In this document: piece after piece, positions 34,789 to 44,076 of the stretch | Layout: every line of letters begins with the position of its first letter | Numbering within the stretch: the stretch's first letter is position 1 | From: Methylotenera_A sp046594915 | GTDB taxonomy: Bacteria > Pseudomonadota > Gammaproteobacteria > Burkholderiales > Methylophilaceae | DNA: 64,000 nucleotides | Direction: 5' to 3' | Assembly (NCBI GenBank): GCA_046594915.1 | Contig: JBKJRC010000016.1 | Span: 62,001-126,000 of the forward strand | Made by a program: the position numbers and the translations under genes | The notes under the pieces: generated by a model | Told to the model about the DNA's origin: nothing | What the model saw: only the letters and a program-made list of their open reading frames with translations | Databases searched by the model: none

Positions 34789-35835
34789 TTATTTTTCAGC
34801 TGGTTTAACCTGTAATGGCGCTTGCTCTCTTAATTGATCTGCAATGGCTTTTGATTCAGCTTTACGTTTTTCGGCATATTGCAATATGTTTTCTAGCTTT
34901 ACGGCAGAAGGCAAGGCAGGATTACTCGGCAACTTAGATAATTGTTCAACACTTTCTTGGTATGGCTCACTAATTGAATAATCGATTTTGCCCGCCAGCG
35001 CATCAAAATCGACGTTACTCTGCTTTCCTTCATGCACAATTTCAAGCCAAGAGCGGTTAATGGCTTGATCTTGAAACAAAAATGCACTGATTTGGCTACG
35101 CAATAATAGCTCTTCACTCCAGCGATATTTGGGCGGTGGAATATGCTTAACCAGTAAAACGCTGGCAAAAATAGTCACTAAAACCGCACCCGCGCTATAT
35201 TTGATAGGCATCACACGCGAAGTGATACTTTGCGAAAAAATGATGCTGGTTAGCAAGCCTGTGACAAATCCGCCGATATGCGCGGCGTTATCGATGCCAG
35301 GAATCAGAAATCCCAACGTAATCGATAGCACCGCAAAAGCGCTGCCGCCGCCAAACAACCAGCGAAATTCATACGCCGTAATTGCGGCGCGTTCGCGCCA
35401 TAAAAAAACCAGCACGGCAGCGTAAATACCAAAAATTGCACCCGATGCACCGCCAGAAACTGCCGAGTTGCCCTGTACCACCAACGACAGCAAATTGCCG
35501 CCCAAACCACTGATTAAGTAGATGCCAGCGAATCGCGCATGGCCATACATACGCTCTGCTAGCTGGCCCACATCCCACAACGCGTAACTATTAAGCGCCA
35601 GATGCAGCGCGCCAAAGTGCAGAAACATGGCGCTACCCAAACGCCACCATTCACCATCTTGCGTGGCTGGACCAAAATTCGCGCCCCAAGTTAATTGTAT
35701 GCCATTGGGCGAATGCCAAAAACCCGCGCCGCCGGCCACCATGGCGGCAAAAACCAACACATTAATCATTAGCAAAAGTTTGGTGACGCTTACATTTGGC
35801 AGGCGTTGATTTAAAATTTCATGAAAAGATTGCAA
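34789..35835 (-). CDS. rhomboid family intramembrane serine protease
   Basis: Protein of 348 aa with six or so membrane helices in the first 220 residues. The catalytic serine is S131 in GGASGAIFG and the histidine H186 in NAAHIGGF. The HFGALHLALNSYALWDVG segment is the rhomboid loop-1/helix-2 region. A soluble C-terminal extension of roughly 120 residues, ending LREQAPLQVKPAEK, is not part of the core. The start shown is a TTG; the next in-frame ATG (35769) would remove part of the N-terminus that looks rhomboid-like. Substrates unknown. Confidence 0.85.
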   Translation of the reverse strand: MQSFHEILNQRLPNVSVTKLLLMINVLVFAAMVAGGAGFWHSPNGIQLTWGANFGPATQDGEWWRLGSAMFLHFGALHLALNSYALWDVGQLAERMYGHARFAGIYLISGLGGNLLSLVVQGNSAVSGGASGAIFGIYAAVLVFLWRERAAITAYEFRWLFGGGSAFAVLSITLGFLIPGIDNAAHIGGFVTGLLTSIIFSQSITSRVMPIKYSAGAVLVTIFASVLLVKHIPPPKYRWSEELLLRSQISAFLFQDQAINRSWLEIVHEGKQSNVDFDALAGKIDYSISEPYQESVEQLSKLPSNPALPSAVKLENILQYAEKRKAESKAIADQLREQAPLQVKPAEK

Positions 35836-36014
35836 TGCGTATCCAGCGAATTAAGGGGTTAAATTATGCGGTAAATGTGCGATCAATTGTAAGCAGAAAA
35901 ATCCACTGTATCCAGCTTATAACAGTTTGATTGACGATGCGTGACAAATCAGTTGAATTAGCAAAAATTCGCACTACAATAGGCGTTAACTATTTTTAAT
36001 TAAGAGATTTTGAC

Positions 36015-36521
36015 ATGCTAACCATGTTTAACGCCAGTATTTTGCCGCTTATTCACACTTTAACCAGCTTAAGCCACCTTTTAAAAAAGGGTGAAGAGCA
36101 TGCAGATGCCAAACAAATTGAGCATGCAGTGCTGCTAAATGCGCGGCTTTTTCCTGATATGTATCCATTGATAAGACAAGTGCAAATTGCCACCGATATG
36201 AGCAAAGGCGCGGCGGCGCGGCTTGCTGGCATTGACATTCCAACTTATGTAGACGATGAAACCACGTTTGAACAGTTACAAGCGCGCATTGTCAAAACGC
36301 TTAGTTTTATGCAAACCATTACTCCCGACCAATTAACAAATGCCGAAATGCGTGACATCACCATTACCGTGCGCAAAATTGAGCTTAAATTTACAGGGCA
36401 AGATTACTTGCTTAAATGGGTGATGCCAAATGTGTATTTTCACGTCACCACTACTTATAACATTTTGCGTCACAACGGGGTTGAGCTAGGTAAACCCGAT
36501 TTTTTAAGGCTTAAAGCTTAA
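36015..36521 (+). CDS. DUF1993 family protein
   Basis: A 168-aa all-helical protein. The opening MLTMFNASILPLIHTLTSLSHLLKK and the segment RLFPDMYPLIRQVQIATDMSKGAAARLAG are typical of DUF1993, which has a DinB-like four-helix bundle. No enzymatic function is established for the family. A weak RBS (AAGAGA) lies upstream. It stands next to a hypothetical gene 27 bases downstream. Confidence 0.82.
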   Translation: MLTMFNASILPLIHTLTSLSHLLKKGEEHADAKQIEHAVLLNARLFPDMYPLIRQVQIATDMSKGAAARLAGIDIPTYVDDETTFEQLQARIVKTLSFMQTITPDQLTNAEMRDITITVRKIELKFTGQDYLLKWVMPNVYFHVTTTYNILRHNGVELGKPDFLRLKA

Positions 36522-36548
36522 TATCGCCACCCAACTGAGCGAAATAAT

Positions 36549-36974
36549 ATGTCGAAATTTAATCTTAAAATTAACTTGATTTTATTGGTAGTTTTTGCAC
36601 TAATTATTTATCTTGTTTACGGCAAAACTAACCATTCTGCCAAGCCCAACTTAACACCTGCGCAAGCGCAATTAATTGCCATTGGCGATAAATGCGTGGA
36701 TTTTGGCGATCGCGCGGTAGCAAACGATACGCCGATTATTGAGTTTCAAATGCTGGTTCGGCTAGCCAAAAAAACCAGCGTGATTGAAAGATGCATGACA
36801 GATAATGGCTATCAACAAAACTCTGCTTGGCTGCAATATGCGCAGCCGATTGCAAGAGCGAACGCCGACAAAAATCATAGCTCATTGGACGAAGCGCTTC
36901 ATCACTTAACACAGACAGATATGCAAATATTTAACCCAACTAAAAATCGCCCCAATTATTGGGTTAAGAAGTAA
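36549..36974 (+). CDS. hypothetical membrane-anchored protein
   Basis: I do not recognise this 141-aa protein. It has one N-terminal hydrophobic helix (about 8-24, NLILLVVFALIIYLVYG) and a soluble, presumably periplasmic, remainder. Two cysteines (C49 in GDKCVDF and C82 in ERCMTD) could form a disulfide. It follows the DUF1993 gene on the same strand. Confidence 0.6.
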   Translation: MSKFNLKINLILLVVFALIIYLVYGKTNHSAKPNLTPAQAQLIAIGDKCVDFGDRAVANDTPIIEFQMLVRLAKKTSVIERCMTDNGYQQNSAWLQYAQPIARANADKNHSSLDEALHHLTQTDMQIFNPTKNRPNYWVKK

Positions 36975-37101
36975 TTAATTTTTGGGTGATTTTTAGTGTT
37001 AACTATGCGATTTTTGGCTTTTGTTTGGCTCGATAAACTAACTTTCGTCGCTTTGAATAAACACTAATCACGCATACCTAATATCACAATCGAGGTAATT
37101 C

Positions 37102-37338
37102 ATGGAATCTTCAATCCACACACTGAACAATCTATTTGCCCAACTTGGTTTGCCTGCAGAAGATTCGGCAATAGAAAACTTTATCAAAATGCATAATCAT
37201 TTGGCAAGCAACTTAACCCTTGCAGAAGCAGCATTCTGGACGCCCACGCAATCAGCGTTTTTGCGGGAAGAGACTTTGAAAGATGCAGATTGGGCAGAAG
37301 TGATTGATCAGTTGAATGCTAGGTTGCACGGGCAATAG
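37102..37338 (+). CDS. DUF2789 family protein
   Basis: A 78-aa protein of the DUF2789 family. The pattern is HTLNNLFAQLGLPAEDSAIENFI, then ASNLTLAEAAFWTPTQSAFLREE and DADWAEVIDQLNARL. The family is small, helical and widespread in proteobacteria, with no known role. It has an RBS (GAGGTA) seven bases upstream. A structured non-coding stretch follows it. Confidence 0.8.
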   Translation: MESSIHTLNNLFAQLGLPAEDSAIENFIKMHNHLASNLTLAEAAFWTPTQSAFLREETLKDADWAEVIDQLNARLHGQ

Positions 37339-37358
37339 AAGTATTAATATTAAACAGA

Positions 37359-37467
37359 CAATTACAATGTCAAATTTGCGCTTGTAATTGCAATTTATAA
37401 GGACAAGCTTGCAGCTTATGGGGTCACTTACAGCAAGGCGGATTGATTGCCGCAATCCGCGATAAGC
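37359..37467. ncRNA. candidate structured RNA or repeat after the DUF2789 gene
   Basis: Two independent structures are visible. CAATTACAA (37359-37367) pairs with TTGTAATTG (37382-37390). GCTTAT (37414-37419) pairs with ATAAGC (37462-37467) and encloses GCGGATTG (37438-37445) paired with CAATCCGC (37453-37460). None is followed by a T tract, so these are not simple terminators. Strand and function are unknown. Confidence 0.3.
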
Positions 37468-37555
37468 AAAATCTATCGTTGGGCACAATAAGCTTCACTA
37501 TTGTCAACCTGCAATACTCAGATTCTTCGATTTATTCAGAATGACGATACAAAAC

Positions 37556-37583
37556 AAAAAAGCCAAGCAAATGCTTGGCTTTA
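37556..37583 (-). terminator. intrinsic terminator of erpA
   Basis: On the minus strand AAAGCCAAGCA pairs with TGCTTGGCTTT around two bases and is followed by a T run. It lies about 40 bases after the erpA stop. Confidence 0.85.
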
Positions 37584-37621
37584 AATGAATAACTTAACAC
37601 TATAAAATCATCAAATTTTAT

Positions 37622-38002
37622 TTATACTGAAAAAGAACTGCCGCAACCGCAAGTAGAAGTGGCTTGTGGGTTACGAATCACAAATTGTGAGCCTTGCAGG
37701 TTATCTTGATAATCAATCTCTGCGCCCATTAAATATTGTAAACTCATTGGGTCAATCAATAAAGTCACCGTATCTTTTTGCACTTGTGTGTCATCGTCGT
37801 TCACTTCTTCTTCAAACGTGAAGCCATATTGAAAGCCAGAACAACCGCCACCGCTGACAAATACGCGTAATTTTAAATCGGGGCTACCTTCTTCTTCGAT
37901 TAACTCCTTGACTTTTTTGGCAGCATTATCGGTAAACACCAGCGGGGTTGGCATTGCTACATCGGGGATGCTACTTATTAAGCTTTCTGCAACTGCATTC
38001 AT
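37622..38002 (-). CDS. erpA: iron-sulfur cluster insertion protein ErpA
   Basis: A-type Fe-S carrier of 126 aa. The three conserved cysteines are C54 (GGGCSGFQYG) and C118/C120 in the C-terminal TCGCG. It delivers Fe-S clusters to apo-proteins such as IspG. The N-terminus is slightly longer than in E. coli ErpA (114 aa). It is a single-gene unit with its own terminator. Confidence 0.93.
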   Translation of the reverse strand: MNAVAESLISSIPDVAMPTPLVFTDNAAKKVKELIEEEGSPDLKLRVFVSGGGCSGFQYGFTFEEEVNDDDTQVQKDTVTLLIDPMSLQYLMGAEIDYQDNLQGSQFVIRNPQATSTCGCGSSFSV

Positions 38003-38110
38003 GTGTTACTCCTTAAACTTCCTATACTTAGACACTATAGAACATAATTTGGGGTTAATGTTCATTTTTACAAGCCATTAACAATTTAATCAACAGTTAC
38101 ATTCAGCGAC

Positions 38111-38494
38111 CTAAAGCGCTTCATCGGACGCGCCATCGCCTAAATAAACCAACTTTCCTTCAATCACCGCGCCAGTATGCATTTCGAGCGATTTGTAATA
38201 TAAATCGCCCGTAATACGCGCTTTGGTTTGCAATTCTATAAATTGGCTAGCTTTTACAGGGCCAATCACTTTGCCGTTAAGAACAATTTTTGCAGCCGTC
38301 ACTGTGCCTTCAATACGGCCATGTTCACTGATAATAATCGTGCTGGGCGAACCATTTTGCTCGCTCACGTTGCCATGAATCGCACCATCTACGCGCAAAC
38401 CACCGTTAAAATGCAAGTCGCCTTCAATCCGTGTGTCCGCACCTACTAGCGTGTCGATACGATTATCAATTTTATTGGTTTTTTTAAAAAACAT
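38111..38494 (-). CDS. bactofilin (polymer-forming cytoskeletal protein)
   Basis: A 127-aa bactofilin. The repeating right-handed beta-helix pattern is seen as LVGADTRIEGDLHFNGGLRV, DGAIHGNV, RIEGTVTAAKIVLNGKVIGPVKA and RITGDLYY. Bactofilins polymerise without nucleotide and scaffold cell-shape or polar structures. The gene lies 43 bases downstream of a coiled-coil membrane protein on the same strand, an arrangement common in betaproteobacteria. Confidence 0.9.
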   Translation of the reverse strand: MFFKKTNKIDNRIDTLVGADTRIEGDLHFNGGLRVDGAIHGNVSEQNGSPSTIIISEHGRIEGTVTAAKIVLNGKVIGPVKASQFIELQTKARITGDLYYKSLEMHTGAVIEGKLVYLGDGASDEAL

Positions 38495-38537
38495 ACTTTC
38501 CCCCGCCTGCTTTAGACTTAACCGATGACCAAATGTG

Positions 38538-38909
38538 CTATTTTGACTTTTTGCCGTTCAGCATATTTTTGTAAAAAAATAAGTCTTCTTTGATTTTAAT
38601 ATTCTCATCTTGAACGCTTGCAAGCTCTTTGGCAAGGTTATTATTGGTTGCCAATTGTATTTGCAACGCGCGTTGAGCGCCAACCAGCTTAGCCTGTAAG
38701 GCTCTATTTTCTAGCGCAATTTGTTCAGATTTTTGGCGAATATTTTTATTTTCACCTTCATGCAGTGCCCAATAAGCCAAACCAAAACCTAACATCACAA
38801 ATAGAATTGCCAACAATCCTTGAAAATACCAAGGACGCTTTGAACGCACCGCTACTTGCTTGGCAGTTAAGCCAAAATGACGGCGAATTTTACGGCGAAC
38901 GGGTTTCAT
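38538..38909 (-). CDS. DUF6776-like membrane coiled-coil protein
   Basis: A 123-aa protein with a basic N-terminus, one membrane helix (about residues 28-48, FQGLLAILFVMLGFGLAYW), and a long coiled coil to the end (IRQKSEQIALENRALQAKL and onward). The layout suits a DUF6776 protein, usually found next to a bactofilin as here. It may tether the bactofilin to the inner membrane; that is inference from context. Confidence 0.7.
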   Translation of the reverse strand: MKPVRRKIRRHFGLTAKQVAVRSKRPWYFQGLLAILFVMLGFGLAYWALHEGENKNIRQKSEQIALENRALQAKLVGAQRALQIQLATNNNLAKELASVQDENIKIKEDLFFYKNMLNGKKSK

Positions 38910-38943
38910 TTTCGGCTAATTTACAGGTTAAATTAACATTAGC

Positions 38944-40011
38944 TTAAGGTAACAGCGGCACCACATTTAACCCTGCATTTTCATTCAGACCAAACATAAT
39001 ATTCATATTTTGAATGGCTTGGCCAGCAGCACCTTTTACCAAATTATCTTGCACCACCACAATGGTTAAATAGCCAATGTCTGCTTGCTTTTGCAGTGCA
39101 ATACGCAATTGGTTGGAGCCACGTACTGAGCGGGTTTCTGGCAGGCTGCCCACAGGCAATACATCCACAAACTGTTCATTGGCATAGCGTTGCTCAAACA
39201 CCGCTTGTAAATCAGTTTGTTGACCAGCCGCGCTAAGTTTGACATAAATGGTTGAAAGCATGCCACGAATCATCGGTATTAAGTGCGGGACAAAAATAAA
39301 ATCGACTTGCTGGCCCGCTAATTGAGTAAGTTGCGCCTGTATTTCGGGATGATGGCGATGACCACTTAATCCGTACGCTTTCATATTATCGCTGGATTCG
39401 GCAAATAAAGTCGCCACTTCGGCTTTTCTGCCTGCACCAGATACACCCGATTTACAATCGGCCACAATTGGTGCAGAAAAATCAATCAAGCCAAGTTGCA
39501 ATAATGGGGCTAATCCCAGCAAAACCGTGGTTGGATAGCAACCTGGATTACCAATAACCTTGGCTTGTTTTACTTTATCACGATACAACTCAGGCAAACC
39601 GTAAACAGCTTGTTGCAGAACATTGACACAACTATGCGGCATTTTGTACCATTTTTCAAATAAGGCAGTATCTTGCAACCTAAAATCTGCCGCCAAATCA
39701 ATCACTTTAACGCCCGCGCTTAATAAAACTTGTGCTTGGCTCATGGCCACACCATGCGGCGTCGCAAAAAATACGACATCGCAAGCAGTTAAGTCAGCGG
39801 TTGCAGGGTCAGAAAAAGTTAAATCGACGAAGCCACGCAAACTAGGAAACATATCGGCTACTGGTAAACCTGCTTCGCCACGTGAGGTAATCGCTGTTAA
39901 TTGCGCATTCGGATGAATGGACAATAGACGTAGCAGCTCAACACCTGTGTAACCTGTGCCGCCAACAATGCCGATTTTTAATTTTTGATTTGCCATACCT
40001 GCTACATTCAA
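38944..40011 (-). CDS. argC: N-acetyl-gamma-glutamyl-phosphate reductase
   Basis: Protein of 355 aa from the first ATG; an alternative ATG at 39996 (MANQKLKIGIVGG) gives about 350 aa and looks more natural. It has the NADP-binding GIVGGTGYTGVELLRLL and the catalytic cysteine in GNPGCYPTTVLLGL. It reduces N-acetylglutamyl phosphate in arginine synthesis. A separate arginine gene, argH, lies at the right end of the window. It starts 89 bases after the rpsI stop, past a terminator. Confidence 0.95.
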   Translation of the reverse strand: MNVAGMANQKLKIGIVGGTGYTGVELLRLLSIHPNAQLTAITSRGEAGLPVADMFPSLRGFVDLTFSDPATADLTACDVVFFATPHGVAMSQAQVLLSAGVKVIDLAADFRLQDTALFEKWYKMPHSCVNVLQQAVYGLPELYRDKVKQAKVIGNPGCYPTTVLLGLAPLLQLGLIDFSAPIVADCKSGVSGAGRKAEVATLFAESSDNMKAYGLSGHRHHPEIQAQLTQLAGQQVDFIFVPHLIPMIRGMLSTIYVKLSAAGQQTDLQAVFEQRYANEQFVDVLPVGSLPETRSVRGSNQLRIALQKQADIGYLTIVVVQDNLVKGAAGQAIQNMNIMFGLNENAGLNVVPLLP

Positions 40012-40040
40012 AAGATGCTGTAAAAATGAAACCTTAAATG

Positions 40041-40067
40041 AAAAAGGCCGCCAAAGCGACCTTTTTT
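40041..40067 (-). terminator. terminator of rplM-rpsI
   Basis: On the minus strand AAAAAAGG and CCTTTTT, with inner CGC/GCG pairs and a TTTG loop, form a hairpin with T5 about 35 bases after the rpsI stop and before argC. Confidence 0.75.
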
Positions 40068-40100
40068 AACTCTTGACGCCTAAATAAAGCGAAAGCTGTA

Positions 40101-40493
40101 CTAGCGTTTAGAGAACTGTTTACGACGACGCGCTTTACGGAAGCCCACTTTTTTACGCTCTACTTCACGTGCATCACGCGTTACAAAACCAGCGTGGGAT
40201 AATGCACTTTTTAACGCTGCATCGTAGTCGATCAATGCACGTGTAATGCCATGACGTACTGCGCCCGCTTGACCAGATTCGCCACCACCGATCACATTAA
40301 CCATAATGTCAAAGCTGGCTGTATTGTTGGTTAACTCTAATGGCTGACGCAAAATCATGCGTGATGTCACGCGTGAAAAATATTCATCAACTGGCTTATC
40401 ATTCACGATGATATTGCCTTTACCCGATTTTAAAAACACACGCGCTACTGAGCTTTTGCGGCGGCCTGTACCGTAATTATATTTACCAATCAT
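40101..40493 (-). CDS. rpsI: 30S ribosomal protein S9
   Basis: Ribosomal protein S9, 130 aa. The beginning YNYGTGRRKSSVARVFLK and the C-terminal KVGFRKARRRKQFSKR, which reaches to the P-site tRNA, are characteristic. It follows rplM by 48 bases in the universal rplM-rpsI operon. Confidence 0.98.
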   Translation of the reverse strand: MIGKYNYGTGRRKSSVARVFLKSGKGNIIVNDKPVDEYFSRVTSRMILRQPLELTNNTASFDIMVNVIGGGESGQAGAVRHGITRALIDYDAALKSALSHAGFVTRDAREVERKKVGFRKARRRKQFSKR

Positions 40494-40541
40494 TTCGATT
40501 TACCTTAATGTTCTTTGCTTAAATTATAAAAGCTAGTGGGC

Positions 40542-40985
40542 TTAAATAGTCAACGCTTTTGGTTGTTGTGCTGCGTGCTCGTGCTTATCGCCAGCATACA
40601 CTTTCATTTTTTTAGCCATTGCATAGCCTAACGGACCTTTTGGCAACATGCCTTTTACTGCTTTTTCTAAAGCGCGACCTGGAAAACGGTCTTGCATTTT
40701 AGAAAACGTTGTAGTGCTGATGCCGCCTGGATAACCAGAGTGACTGTGATACAGCTTGCCATCGGCTTTTGCGCCTGTCACTTTAATTTTATCTGCATTA
40801 ATGACCACAATGTAATCGCCCGTATCCACGTGCGGCGTATAGATAGTTTTGTGCTTACCACGCAAGCGGTGCGCTACTGCACTGGCTAAACGACCTAATA
40901 CTAAGTCGGTTGCGTCAATTACAAACCAATCGCGTTGTACTTCGTGCGATTTTGCAGAAAATGTTTTTCCAGAAAAAATATTCAT
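40542..40985 (-). CDS. rplM: 50S ribosomal protein L13
   Basis: Ribosomal protein L13, 147 aa. Family marks are WFVIDATDLVLGRLAS, GKHKTIYTPHVDTGDYIVV and MLPKGPLGYAMAKKMKVYAG. It is the first gene of the rplM-rpsI operon, expressed from the strong promoter about 95-125 bases upstream. A few extra C-terminal residues (EHAAQQPKALTI) are normal for betaproteobacteria. Confidence 0.98.
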   Translation of the reverse strand: MNIFSGKTFSAKSHEVQRDWFVIDATDLVLGRLASAVAHRLRGKHKTIYTPHVDTGDYIVVINADKIKVTGAKADGKLYHSHSGYPGGISTTTFSKMQDRFPGRALEKAVKGMLPKGPLGYAMAKKMKVYAGDKHEHAAQQPKALTI

Positions 40986-41080
40986 CGTATCACTACCTAA
41001 TTCAATATAAGCTAATTCAGTTTAAGCCAGTTCAGTATCAAGCTATGGTTTATCTATAGCTTATAAAAACAAGAGGGCGG

Positions 41081-41110
41081 ATTATATGCTTTTGCTTATT
41101 CGCTTGTCAA
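41081..41110 (-). promoter_or_regulatory. sigma-70 promoter of rplM-rpsI
   Basis: On the minus strand a perfect TTGACA (41110-41105) and a perfect TATAAT (41086-41081) are 18 bases apart. The GC-rich stretch just after the -10 (CCGCCC) fits a stringently controlled ribosomal-protein discriminator. The leader to rplM is about 90 bases. Confidence 0.8.
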
Positions 41111-41269
41111 TTGCAAAAAATGATTAAATAGTCTATTTTTGATGCTTACATGCTATTTAGCGATATATACATCTATAACAGTCATTCACCTATCGTGCAT
41201 TAATTTAGTTGGCACATCCATTGCTTAGCAATATTTATAATAGGTCAGTCTACAGAACAGGTAATTATC

Positions 41270-43153
41270 ATGCATAGCAATTATAGATTAAAGCAAGCCG
41301 TGTTGACGGCGCTTACCATGTTATCTCTTGGTGTGCAAAATTCGTCTTTTGCGGTTGGCTTAGGCGAGATCGAAGTGCGATCTCATATTGGGCAGCCGCT
41401 TCTAGCCAACGTTAAAGTACAAGGCGTTGAAGGCCTGAAAGACCAAGCCTGCTTTAGGCTAGGCAATGACGCCAATGGCCTGAATCAAATCAGTAATGCC
41501 AATGTAAGGTTGGGCAATATCAAAGGTGATGAAGCAATTTTAAGCATTTCAACTACCCAAGCGATAACCGAGCCTATTGTCAGTTTGTCGGTGATTGCAG
41601 AATGTGATAGTACATTTCGCCGCGATTATGTTTTATTAATTGACCCGCTTTTAACCACCGAAATTGAAAACGCAAATGATGCGCAAATTAACAACACTGT
41701 CGAGATAACCGACACTCTTGTTGAGAAATCTGCTGTTACAACATCGCGCGCGAATAAAACCAGTAACAATCAAATCGTTAAACTTAAAAAAAATACTGCC
41801 AAAAAGTCAATAGTTAACACTAAAAATGCAGCAAATAACGACAATATTGTATTAACGGTTAATTACGATAAAAAACTTAGTAGCAATACCAATACACAAA
41901 ATGCGCCTACTGTTCATGCAAGAAATACTGCTAAAGCATCCAAACCGCGTTTAAGTATTTCTGGCGCAACATTTGAAAATAACGCCAATGCAATTGGCTT
42001 GCGTTTAGACAAACAATTGCATTTTTCTGCAGAAACTGCACCGCAAGCACTTGCCAGCAACATCGCTATAGAAGATGAAACAACAGTGTTGAGTAATCGC
42101 CTGGCGCATTTAGAGCAGCAAATTACCACGCTGCAACAACGTAACCGTGCGCTTGAAGCGGAAAAAAACGCACAAATCAAGCCACAAGCAGAAAACTTGC
42201 TTGAGTCAAATCTGCCAAAGAGCAATACAACATGGTGGCCGTATTTAGCAGGCCTTGGCTTATTGATAGGCGGTTATTTTGCGGCTGATTTTTGGCGCCG
42301 TCGCCGTCAATCACAGCAACTAGATAGCGCAGAAGATGTGTGGGACGTGCTAGACGCGAATTCTAATATTGTGTATTACAAAGACATTGGTCTTGACGAT
42401 ACCTTATTTGAAGATAAACCAGTGCCAGAGGCTAAATCTTCAGAACAATCCGCGTTAAAATCCGCTAAAGTGAGCGTACTTAAAACAGAAGCAGAAGCGC
42501 CTTTTCAAGTTGAAGAAGACAATTTTGAGCACAATATTCTAGACCACGCTGATGTATTTTTATCACACGGACGCACCAGTTTAGCGATTCAATTACTGCA
42601 AAATCATTTGCTCGACTTTCCTAAGCAATCGGTCACTATCTGGCTATTTTTGCTGGATTTGGTGGCGAAAGAGAATTTACCCGCGGTGTACGAACAGACT
42701 GCGCTGGAATGTAAAGAACACTTCAATATCAAAATTGCCGCTTTTGCAGCAGAAGACAATACCAATTCAGATAAAAGTTTAGAGTCTTTTTCACGCCTTA
42801 CCAACGGCTTACAACAAGTTTGGGGTACGCCTGCCGCCTTGGTGTATTTGGATGATCTGATTTATAACAGCCGTTTAGAAGCACGTGTTGGCTTTGAAAA
42901 AGGCGTTATCGAAGAACTGGTTTTACTAAGAGGTATTGCCCAAAACAACTTTAATACAGCAGACGTAATTCATTTGGATGAGAAAAAAATGGCCATTAAA
43001 GAACTAAAAGAAGCGAAAATAGCAGCAACCAAAGCCGATAAATTGCAAAAATTAGAAGAGTTAACACTCGCTGACACTGCAAAAACTGAGCCTGCTGCAA
43101 AAGCACCAGTGCATGAAGAGTTATTTGAATTTAATTTAATTGAATATAAATAA
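41270..43153 (+). CDS. FimV family protein
   Basis: Protein of 627 aa. A signal peptide (about 1-27) leads into the FimV N-terminal domain GLGEIEVRSHIGQPLLANV. A variable Asn/Lys/Thr-rich stretch and a coiled coil (residues about 265-305) precede a membrane helix near 322-342 (YLAGLGLLIGGYFAADF) and an acidic cytoplasmic part ending in a TPR-like FimV region. FimV is an inner-membrane, peptidoglycan-linked polar hub for type IV pili and twitching in Pseudomonas. I do not see a clear LysM domain here. A second, more divergent FimV-like gene is near the right end. Confidence 0.8.
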   Translation: MHSNYRLKQAVLTALTMLSLGVQNSSFAVGLGEIEVRSHIGQPLLANVKVQGVEGLKDQACFRLGNDANGLNQISNANVRLGNIKGDEAILSISTTQAITEPIVSLSVIAECDSTFRRDYVLLIDPLLTTEIENANDAQINNTVEITDTLVEKSAVTTSRANKTSNNQIVKLKKNTAKKSIVNTKNAANNDNIVLTVNYDKKLSSNTNTQNAPTVHARNTAKASKPRLSISGATFENNANAIGLRLDKQLHFSAETAPQALASNIAIEDETTVLSNRLAHLEQQITTLQQRNRALEAEKNAQIKPQAENLLESNLPKSNTTWWPYLAGLGLLIGGYFAADFWRRRRQSQQLDSAEDVWDVLDANSNIVYYKDIGLDDTLFEDKPVPEAKSSEQSALKSAKVSVLKTEAEAPFQVEEDNFEHNILDHADVFLSHGRTSLAIQLLQNHLLDFPKQSVTIWLFLLDLVAKENLPAVYEQTALECKEHFNIKIAAFAAEDNTNSDKSLESFSRLTNGLQQVWGTPAALVYLDDLIYNSRLEARVGFEKGVIEELVLLRGIAQNNFNTADVIHLDEKKMAIKELKEAKIAATKADKLQKLEELTLADTAKTEPAAKAPVHEELFEFNLIEYK

Positions 43154-43182
43154 CTCTATTTAAACGCAAAAGTTGCGTCTGT

Positions 43183-44076
43183 TTAGGCTGTGTATTTAGA
43201 GTAGTACTCTAGCATCAAACCACAAAAGATGGCTAAGCCAATCCAGTTGTTGTGTAAAAACGCTTTAAAACAATGCGTTTTAAAGCGTTTTTTTATTAAT
43301 TTATATTGCCACAATATCAGCAATAATGCGGCAATAAGTCCAATATAATAATAGCGCCCGTAGCCCATTAACTGCCCAACATAAACCAATAAACCCAACA
43401 TTGCGGCATAACTTGCCATCACGGCAATCACATCATATTTGCCGAAAAATATGGCAGAAGACTTTATGCCAATGTTTAAATCATCGTCGCGGTCTACCAT
43501 TGCGTATTCGGTATCATAAGCGATTGCCCAAAACACGTTTGCCGCCAACAAAATCCAAGCTATTAGCGGAATATAATCATTAACAGCGGCAAACGCCATG
43601 GGGATACCAAAACCGAATGCCACACCTAAGTAGGCCTGTGGAATTGCCAGAAAGCGCTTAGTGTAAGGATAGGTTGCAGCTAAAAACAAGGCGGCAAACG
43701 ACAATAAAATAGTGGTTTTATTAAACAGCAATACCAAACAAAACGCCAACAAGCTTAAGCCTGCCGCCAATAAATACGCTTCTTTTACGCTTACTTCACT
43801 TGTTGCCAGCGGCCGATTTTTGGTGCGCTCAACCAAGCCATCATATTTGCGGTCAGCAATGTCGTTAAGTACGCAACCTGCGCTACGCATTAACACCGTT
43901 CCTATAACAAAAATCAGCACAACAACCCAGCCAGGCTTGCCGCGGCTGGCTATCCACAAAGCCCACAGAGTTGGCCATAACAATAATAAAATACCAATCG
44001 GTTTATCAAGTCGCATTAAACGTTCATAAGCGTTTGACTTTTGGATTAAAGCTTTTATATTTTTAGACGAATTCAT
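43183..44076 (-). CDS. ubiA: 4-hydroxybenzoate octaprenyltransferase
   Basis: Membrane prenyltransferase of 297 aa from the ATG at 44076, whose ATGA overlaps the ubiC stop; a longer frame to 44124 would run into ubiC. The two Mg-diphosphate-binding aspartate motifs are NDIADRKYDG and DTEYAMVDRDDD. MRLDKPIGILLLLWPTLWAL is the typical UbiA opening. It prenylates 4-hydroxybenzoate in ubiquinone synthesis, directly after UbiC makes that substrate. Confidence 0.95.
   Translation of the reverse strand: MNSSKNIKALIQKSNAYERLMRLDKPIGILLLLWPTLWALWIASRGKPGWVVVLIFVIGTVLMRSAGCVLNDIADRKYDGLVERTKNRPLATSEVSVKEAYLLAAGLSLLAFCLVLLFNKTTILLSFAALFLAATYPYTKRFLAIPQAYLGVAFGFGIPMAFAAVNDYIPLIAWILLAANVFWAIAYDTEYAMVDRDDDLNIGIKSSAIFFGKYDVIAVMASYAAMLGLLVYVGQLMGYGRYYYIGLIAALLLILWQYKLIKKRFKTHCFKAFLHNNWIGLAIFCGLMLEYYSKYTA

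Noticed and set aside
43164..43180. ACGCAA-AAG-TTGCGT hairpin between fimV and ubiA
   Set aside because: Six-base stem without a proper T tract on either strand; not called a terminator.
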